A DNA stretch of 64,000 bases, taken from contig NZ_VDFW01000017.1 of the NCBI RefSeq assembly GCF_006152065.1, positions 1 through 64,000 on the forward strand, in the 5' to 3' direction. The translations under genes were made by a program, and so were the position numbers. The DNA comes from Amycolatopsis alkalitolerans (GTDB taxonomy: Bacteria > Actinomycetota > Actinomycetes > Mycobacteriales > Pseudonocardiaceae). The notes beneath the pieces were generated by a model that had not been told where the DNA came from, searched no databases, and saw nothing but the letters and a program-made list of their open reading frames with translations. Of this stretch, positions 59,661-64,000 are shown in pieces; position 1 is the first letter of the stretch; every line of letters starts with the position of its first letter.

Positions 59661-60041
59661 TCACCCGCCTCTCCTGGCCGGGACGGAAACGTCCAGCGGT
59701 AGCAACCCGCACAGCGACTCGGCGGTCACCCGCAGGTCCTCGGCCGCCGCGGCAGCCTGTTCGAGCTCGCTGCGCACGGTCTGGTACGCGGGCAGGCCCA
59801 CCTCGTGTTCGAGGCGGCTCAGCATCGCGCATTCGCGCAGCTGGTCGAGGATCCGGGTGAGCGCCGAGGCGGTACCGGTCATACCGCGCAGCAATCCGCG
59901 CAGTTCGGCCGCGCAGAGCTCATGAGTGTCGAAGTCCGAGAGTTCGTCGGACAGCTGGCCGGCAAGCGTGATGATTCTTCGGGCAGGTACGGCCCGGCTC
60001 TGGAGACCGGGGTGCGTCATCGAATCGTTCTGCGACAGCAT
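59661..60041 (-). CDS. Hypothetical helical protein, 126 aa
   Basis: A 126-residue, mostly alpha-helical soluble protein (ITLAGQLSDELSDFDTHELCAAELRGLLRGMTGTASALTRILDQLREC, ending LCGLLPLDVSVPARRGG). No family recognised. The ATG at 60041 follows GGGAG by 5 nt. It is convergent with the transketolase remnant and divergent from hisH. The Leu-rich heptads suggest an oligomeric helical bundle. Probably real, but function unknown. Confidence 0.55.
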   Translation of the reverse strand: MLSQNDSMTHPGLQSRAVPARRIITLAGQLSDELSDFDTHELCAAELRGLLRGMTGTASALTRILDQLRECAMLSRLEHEVGLPAYQTVRSELEQAAAAAEDLRVTAESLCGLLPLDVSVPARRGG

Positions 60042-60139
60042 TCTCACTCCCTTGCCTGCTGCCCGGGGGGAAGCCGTTCCCCGCGTGGGGAAAGTTCGAA
60101 CGGCCGGGCAGTGTCGTTGGAAGCCGTTGCTTGTCACCC

Positions 60140-60145
60140 TAGACT
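60140..60145 (+). promoter_or_regulatory. -10 hexamer TAGACT of hisH
   Basis: TAGACT ends 6 nt before the hisH GTG at 60152, giving the second his cluster its own leaderless promoter. Confidence 0.55.
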
Positions 60146-60151
60146 GAGAAC

Positions 60152-60781
60152 GTGGCTCGTGTCGTCATTCTGGACTACGGTTCCGGGAACCTCCGTTCGG
60201 CCGAACGCGCTGTCCGGCGCGTGGGCGCCGAGGTCGAGGTGACCGCGGACCCGCATGCGGCGCTGGAGGCGGACGGCTTGGTCGTGCCCGGCGTGGGTGC
60301 GTTCGCCGCCTGCATGGAGGGGTTGCTCTCGGTGGGCGGGGAAAAGATCATCGGTACCCGGCTCGCCGGCGGCCGCCCCGTGCTCGGCATCTGCGTCGGG
60401 ATGCAGATCCTGTTCGAGCGCGGGGTCGAGCACGGCGTGGAGTCGAAGGGCACCGGAGAGTGGCCGGGCACGGTCGAGCGCCTGCACGCGGACGTGGTGC
60501 CGCATATGGGCTGGAACACCGTCCGGGCGCCGGCGGATTCGCAGCTGTTCGCCGGGCTCGACGTGGACACCCGGTACTACTTCGTGCACTCCTACGCGGC
60601 GCGCACCTGGGAGCTCGACTCGGCGCTGCCAGGGCAGCAGCCCAAGGTCACGTGGGCCCGCCACGGAGAGGACTTCGTCGCCGCCGCGGAGAACGGGCCG
60701 CTGTGGGCCACCCAGTTCCACCCCGAGAAGTCGGGCGACGCCGGGGCGCACCTGCTGGAGAACTGGCTGGCCGTCCTCTGA
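60152..60781 (+). CDS. hisH: Imidazole glycerol phosphate synthase glutaminase subunit
   Basis: A 209-residue class I amidotransferase that feeds ammonia to HisF. It starts [17 protein letters not shown], has the nucleophile C81 in GICVGMQ and the catalytic H190 and E192 in HPEKSG. Its partner HisF is not in the window. GTG directly after a leaderless-type promoter. priA follows 23 nt later with its own promoter-like hexamer. Confidence 0.96.
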   Translation: MARVVILDYGSGNLRSAERAVRRVGAEVEVTADPHAALEADGLVVPGVGAFAACMEGLLSVGGEKIIGTRLAGGRPVLGICVGMQILFERGVEHGVESKGTGEWPGTVERLHADVVPHMGWNTVRAPADSQLFAGLDVDTRYYFVHSYAARTWELDSALPGQQPKVTWARHGEDFVAAAENGPLWATQFHPEKSGDAGAHLLENWLAVL

Positions 60782-60792
60782 CCAGCCTCACC

Positions 60793-60798
60793 TATAGT
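60793..60798 (+). promoter_or_regulatory. -10 hexamer TATAGT of priA
   Basis: TATAGT lies 12 nt after the hisH stop and ends 6 nt before the priA GTG at 60805; leaderless start predicted. Confidence 0.5.
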
Positions 60799-60804
60799 GA
60801 CCGC

Positions 60805-61536
60805 GTGACTTTCACGCTCCTTCCCGCCGTAGACGTGGTCGATGGTCAGGCCGTCCGGCTCGTGCAGGGTGAAGCCGGCACCGGGACCTCCTACGGGGAT
60901 CCGCTCGACGCGGCCCTGGCCTGGCAGCGCGACGGGGCGGAGTGGATCCATCTCGTCGACCTCGACGCCGCCTTCGGCAAGGGCTCGAACCGCGAACTGC
61001 TCGCCCGCGTCGTCGCGCGGTTGGACGTGCAGGTGGAGCTCTCGGGCGGGATCCGTGACGATCAGTCACTGGAGGCGGCGCTCGCGACCGGCGCCCGCCG
61101 CGTGAACCTCGGCACCGCCGCGCTCGAGGACCCGGAGTGGACCGCGAAGGCCGTCGCCACCTACGGCGACCGCGTCGCGATCGGCCTGGACGTGCGGATC
61201 ACCGACGCGGGGCACAGGCTCGCCGCGCGCGGCTGGACCCGGGACGGCGGCGATCTGTGGGAGGTACTCGACCGCCTCGACCGCGACGGCGCCGCCCGCT
61301 ACGTGGTGACGGACGTGAGCAAGGACGGCACGCTCAAGGGGCCGAATGTCGAACTGCTCGGCGAAGTCGCCGCGCGCACCGACGCGCCCGTCATCGCCTC
61401 CGGCGGCGTATCCAGCCTGGACGACCTGCGTGCGCTCGCCGCGCTCTCGGCCGACGGCCTAGAGGGTGCGATCGTCGGTAAGGCGCTCTACGCGGGCGCG
61501 TTCACCCTGCCCGAGGCCCTGGCGGCGGTCCGCTAG
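60805..61536 (+). CDS. priA: Bifunctional phosphoribosyl isomerase A (HisA/TrpF)
   Basis: A 243-residue TIM-barrel isomerase. In actinobacteria this enzyme acts both in histidine synthesis (ProFAR isomerisation) and tryptophan synthesis (PRA isomerisation), replacing TrpF. Visible are [39 protein letters not shown], the catalytic Asp regions [12 protein letters not shown] and [13 protein letters not shown], and [12 protein letters not shown]. The GTG at 60805 sits after TATAGT; upstream frame lies inside hisH. The next genes are not his genes. Confidence 0.95.
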   Translation: MTFTLLPAVDVVDGQAVRLVQGEAGTGTSYGDPLDAALAWQRDGAEWIHLVDLDAAFGKGSNRELLARVVARLDVQVELSGGIRDDQSLEAALATGARRVNLGTAALEDPEWTAKAVATYGDRVAIGLDVRITDAGHRLAARGWTRDGGDLWEVLDRLDRDGAARYVVTDVSKDGTLKGPNVELLGEVAARTDAPVIASGGVSSLDDLRALAALSADGLEGAIVGKALYAGAFTLPEALAAVR

Positions 61537-61756
61537 CGTCCGGCGACACGGTTCAGTTCCCGCTGGAGGCCGTGGCCGCACCTGCCTGCCACGCCGGTCG
61601 GCTGTCACGTTCGGCTGGGCGATCACCGATACCCTGGCCGGACCGCTGCTCGGTGACGACGGTGCCGCCCAACGGGCTCCCGTCGTGGTCGTCGACGAAC
61701 CCGGTAGCGCCACACTCGCGCCGCGGCAGCCGGCGCGTCCGGAATGAGCTGCGCTG

Positions 61757-62128
61757 TCACCGAAAGCTCACGGCGATCCCGACGGTCCTGTCCTTCGGCC
61801 CGCGCAGGCGGCTGAAGAACATGCTCACCTGCCCCACGACGCCGTACTTCCGCGCGATCAGGCGACGCACCCGCGTGTAGTCCTCGTCGCCGAGCAGCCG
61901 GGCGGTGCCGGTCAGTTCGGGGCCGTGCACGCGCCGGCCGCGAAGGTCGCACGCCTGGACGAGCACCTTGGCGTCGCGGCGAATGCGCTTGACCTTGCCC
62001 GCCTTGCGTTCCGAGAACAGCACCATGTCCTCGCCGTCCATGGCCAGCCAGACGGGGGTCGGCACCGGGGTGCCGTCCCGGCGGAACGTGGTCAGCAGCA
62101 CGTACTTCTCATTGCCCAGAAAGGCCAT
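61757..62128 (-). CDS. PPOX-class flavin/F420-dependent protein
   Basis: A 123-residue split-barrel protein: MAFLGNEKYVLLTTFRRDGTPVPTPVWLAMDGEDMVLFSERKAGKVKRIRRDAKVLVQACDLRGRR. This is the PPOX family, often F420-binding reductases in actinobacteria. Substrate unknown. ATG at 62128 with TATCGT 7 nt upstream; a longer frame upstream lies opposite the ABC permease gene. The 220 bases between this gene and priA hold no gene I can support. Confidence 0.88.
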   Translation of the reverse strand: MAFLGNEKYVLLTTFRRDGTPVPTPVWLAMDGEDMVLFSERKAGKVKRIRRDAKVLVQACDLRGRRVHGPELTGTARLLGDEDYTRVRRLIARKYGVVGQVSMFFSRLRGPKDRTVGIAVSFR

Positions 62129-62135
62129 GGCGTCC

Positions 62136-62141
62136 ACGATA
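62136..62141 (-). promoter_or_regulatory. -10 hexamer TATCGT of the PPOX gene
   Basis: TATCGT ends 7 nt before the ATG at 62128; leaderless start predicted. Confidence 0.45.
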
Positions 62142-62142
62142 A

Positions 62143-62877
62143 TCACGGTGTCCGGCGGCGCAGCGTCGCCGCGCCCAGCACCAGCGCGAGCAGCGTGCAC
62201 CCGGCCACGACCAGCAGGTCCCTGATCAGCGTCACGTCCACTGTGGACGATGAAGTGACCTCCCCGAGTGCCTCCACCGCGTAGGAAAGGGGCATCACGT
62301 TCGACAGCCAGTTCAGCAGCCAGCCCATCGAACCGCGCGCCACGAACAGCCCGCACAGCAGGATCTGTGGCAGCACGAACACCGGCATGAACTGGATCGC
62401 CTGGAACTCGGTGCGGGCGAACGCGCTGACGAACAGCCCGAGCGCCATCCCCAGCAGCGCGTCGAGCACCGCGATCAGCAGCAACAGCCACAGCGAGCCC
62501 CGGATGTCGAGATCGAGCCACGCGAGCGACACGCCGGTCGCCACCGCGACCTGCACCACCGCGATCGCACCGAACGCCAGCGCGTAGCCGAACAGCAGGT
62601 CGAGCCGCGCGATCGGCAGCGTCATCAGCCGTTCCAGGGTGGCGCTCGTGCGCTCACGCAGTGTCGTGATCGACGTGACCAGGAACATCGCCAGAAACGG
62701 GAAGACACCCAGCAGCGCGGGTGCGGTCGCGTTGAACAGCCGCGGCGAGTTGAGCACGAAGCGCAGCAGCACCATCAGCAACGACGGCACCAGGATCAGC
62801 ATCGCGACGGTCCGCGGGTCGTGCCGTAGCTGGGTCAGGATCCGGCGCGCGGTGGCGAGCGTGAGTGCGGGGTTCAC
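62143..62877 (-). CDS. ABC-2 type transporter permease
   Basis: A 244-residue membrane protein with six helices in the ABC-2 pattern. It opens VNPALTLATARRILTQLRHDPRTVAMLILVPSLLMVLL and has FPFLAMFLVTSITTLRERTSATLERLMTLPIARLDLL, typical of DrrB-like exporters. GTG overlaps the ATPase stop (GTGA), so the pair is coupled. The start is preferred over the much longer open frame, which overlaps the ATPase gene. Likely exports a drug or lipid. Confidence 0.92.
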   Translation of the reverse strand: MNPALTLATARRILTQLRHDPRTVAMLILVPSLLMVLLRFVLNSPRLFNATAPALLGVFPFLAMFLVTSITTLRERTSATLERLMTLPIARLDLLFGYALAFGAIAVVQVAVATGVSLAWLDLDIRGSLWLLLLIAVLDALLGMALGLFVSAFARTEFQAIQFMPVFVLPQILLCGLFVARGSMGWLLNWLSNVMPLSYAVEALGEVTSSSTVDVTLIRDLLVVAGCTLLALVLGAATLRRRTP

Positions 62878-63599
62878 GAGCGCGCCGCCTGCCGTTCCCG
62901 GATCAGGTGCAGGAAAGCCTGCTCCAGATCGGCCGTCCCGGTGCGCACGCGCAGGCCCGCCGGTGTGTCGTCGGTGAGCAACCGCCCGTCGCGCATCAGC
63001 AGGAGCCGGTCGCACCGGGCCGCTTCGTCCATGACATGGCTCGACACCAGCAGTGTCGTTCCGGCGGCGGCCAGTGAGCGGAACAGTCCCCACAGCGAGT
63101 CGCGCAGGACCGGGTCCAGGCCCACGGTCGGTTCGTCCAGGACCAGCAACCGCGGGCGGCCCAGCAGCGCGATGGCGAGGTTGGCACGCGAGTGTTCCCC
63201 GCCGGACAGCGTGCCGATCAGGCTGTGCGCCTCCTCCTCCAGGCCGACCTCGGCCACCACCCGGTCCACATCGGAGGCCGGGGCGCGCAGGATCGAAGCG
63301 AAGTAACGCAGCGCCTCGGTCACCGTCAGATCCGCGTAGACCGCCGGATCCTGTGTCGCGTAACCGATCTCGCGCCGCAGCGACCGGCTCCCGGCGGGTT
63401 CGCCGAGCACGCTCACCCGGCCGCCCGCGACGATCTGCACGCCGACGATCGAGCGCATGACCGTCGTCTTGCCGCAACCGCTCGGGCCGAGCAATCCCGT
63501 CACCGCGCCGGCGGTCACCTCGAAGCTCACGCCGCGCACGACCTCGCGCCCGCCTCTGCGTACCCGCAGGCCGTCGACGGTGACGGCTGAATTCGTCAT
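62874..63599 (-). CDS. ABC transporter ATP-binding protein
   Basis: A 241-residue nucleotide-binding subunit. Walker A is GPSGCGKTT, Walker B is LLVLDEPTVGLD and the signature is LSGGEHSR (E replaces the usual Q); the switch is in SSHVMDEA. It matches DrrA-type drug or lipid exporters and pairs with the downstream permease. ATG at 63599, beginning MTNSAVTVDGLRVRRG; no clear ribosome site precedes it. Confidence 0.93.
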   Translation of the reverse strand: MTNSAVTVDGLRVRRGGREVVRGVSFEVTAGAVTGLLGPSGCGKTTVMRSIVGVQIVAGGRVSVLGEPAGSRSLRREIGYATQDPAVYADLTVTEALRYFASILRAPASDVDRVVAEVGLEEEAHSLIGTLSGGEHSRANLAIALLGRPRLLVLDEPTVGLDPVLRDSLWGLFRSLAAAGTTLLVSSHVMDEAARCDRLLLMRDGRLLTDDTPAGLRVRTGTADLEQAFLHLIRERQAARS

Positions 63600-63630
63600 G
63601 CGTTCAATTTGCGGGGCCGGGCGGCCGGGG

Positions 63631-64000
63631 TCAAGACACCTCGCCGAAGCGGGCCAGCGCGAGCGCGGACACGACGGCCAGGACGAACCCGGCCGCGGCC
63701 AGGATTCCGAGGCCCGACCGTGTCGTGTCGCCGAGAAACAGCACACCGATCACGGAGGGCAGCACGGTCTCGCCGACCACCATCGACGCGGTCGCCGTCG
63801 TCACGCTGCCCCGCTGCAGTGCCGACGCGAAGAACAGCATTCCGAGCACCCCCGATCCGGCGATCGCGTACGTCGCCGGATCGGACAGGAACGCGCCGAC
63901 GCTGCTTGTCGCGATGATCCGCCCGGCCACGGCGACCAGTCCGAACGCCAGCCCGGCGACCAGCCCGAGCGCCGGGCTGCGCGTCCGGTCGTCCGCGCGC
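63631..64000 (-). CDS. Membrane transporter of DMT type, partial
   Basis: The C-terminal 122 residues of a membrane protein; its 5' end lies outside the window. Four to five helices are visible (LGLVAGLAFGLVAVAG, YAIAGSGVLGMLFFASALQRG, and two C-terminal helices) with the half-repeat of EamA-like transporters around VVGETVLPSVIGVLFLGD. It ends 31 nt before the ABC ATPase gene. Substrate unknown. Confidence 0.7.
   Translation of the reverse strand, partial: RADDRTRSPALGLVAGLAFGLVAVAGRIIATSSVGAFLSDPATYAIAGSGVLGMLFFASALQRGSVTTATASMVVGETVLPSVIGVLFLGDTTRSGLGILAAAGFVLAVVSALALARFGEVS

Overview
The window is high-GC actinobacterial DNA, most likely from a Pseudonocardiales member such as Amycolatopsis. 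GTG starts are common and stop/start codons often overlap. Cytochrome bcc genes, an EccE-like protein, PriA and BsaP are present. Gene order resembles three Mycobacterium tuberculosis regions: the pepB-ilvE-cobT-hesB-adoK-asnB-ctaC-qcrCAB-pimB block, the bioB-bsaP-nadABC block and the hisDCBH-priA block. The genus is inferred; the gene content is seen.

Layout. 1-6.7 kb: 3' part of a two-lipoyl-domain E2 gene, lpd, leucyl aminopeptidase and ilvE. 6.8-14.2 kb: cobT and ispD (divergent), an aldo/keto reductase, a DUF3043 protein, an ErpA-type protein, an AdoK-like sugar/adenosine kinase and asnB. 14.3-22.1 kb: respiratory block ctaC-ctaF and ctaE-qcrCAB, with trpD and two small genes between on the minus strand. 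22.1-30.7 kb: Lrp-type protein, exonuclease/GIY-YIG protein, NYN-domain protein, small Cys-rich protein, NlpC/P60 hydrolase with a long leader, PimB-like mannosyltransferase, kinase-like protein, P450. 30.7-37.3 kb: biotin cluster bioA, SulP-carbonic anhydrase fusion, bioD, bioB, bsaP, DUF2567 protein. 37.4-42.5 kb: LON-domain protein, then nrtR divergent from nadABC. 42.5-49.3 kb: sensor kinase, RibD-like protein with swapped domains, orphan EccE, response regulator, membrane proteins and a nitrilase. 49.3-61.5 kb: his genes, with hisDCB and hisH-priA separated by about 7.6 kb of accessory genes (SDR/MerR, MMPL/TetR, GNAT, kptA, DUF2695, soxR, a decayed transketolase). 61.7-64 kb: a PPOX protein, an ABC exporter pair and a partial transporter.

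How it works together. The core genes cover NAD, biotin and histidine synthesis and the terminal respiratory chain. A clear cis signal recurs: at seventeen genes a TANNNT -10 hexamer lies 6-8 nt before the start codon with no ribosome site, which predicts leaderless mRNAs and fixes several start codons. Convergent pairs end either in strong hairpins, including a repeated GTGAGGG-type palindrome, or in interlocked CTAG stop codons. The most evolutionarily active part is the insert in the his operon, which holds a multi-frameshift transketolase remnant beside an intact SoxR and a GNAT gene without a usable start.
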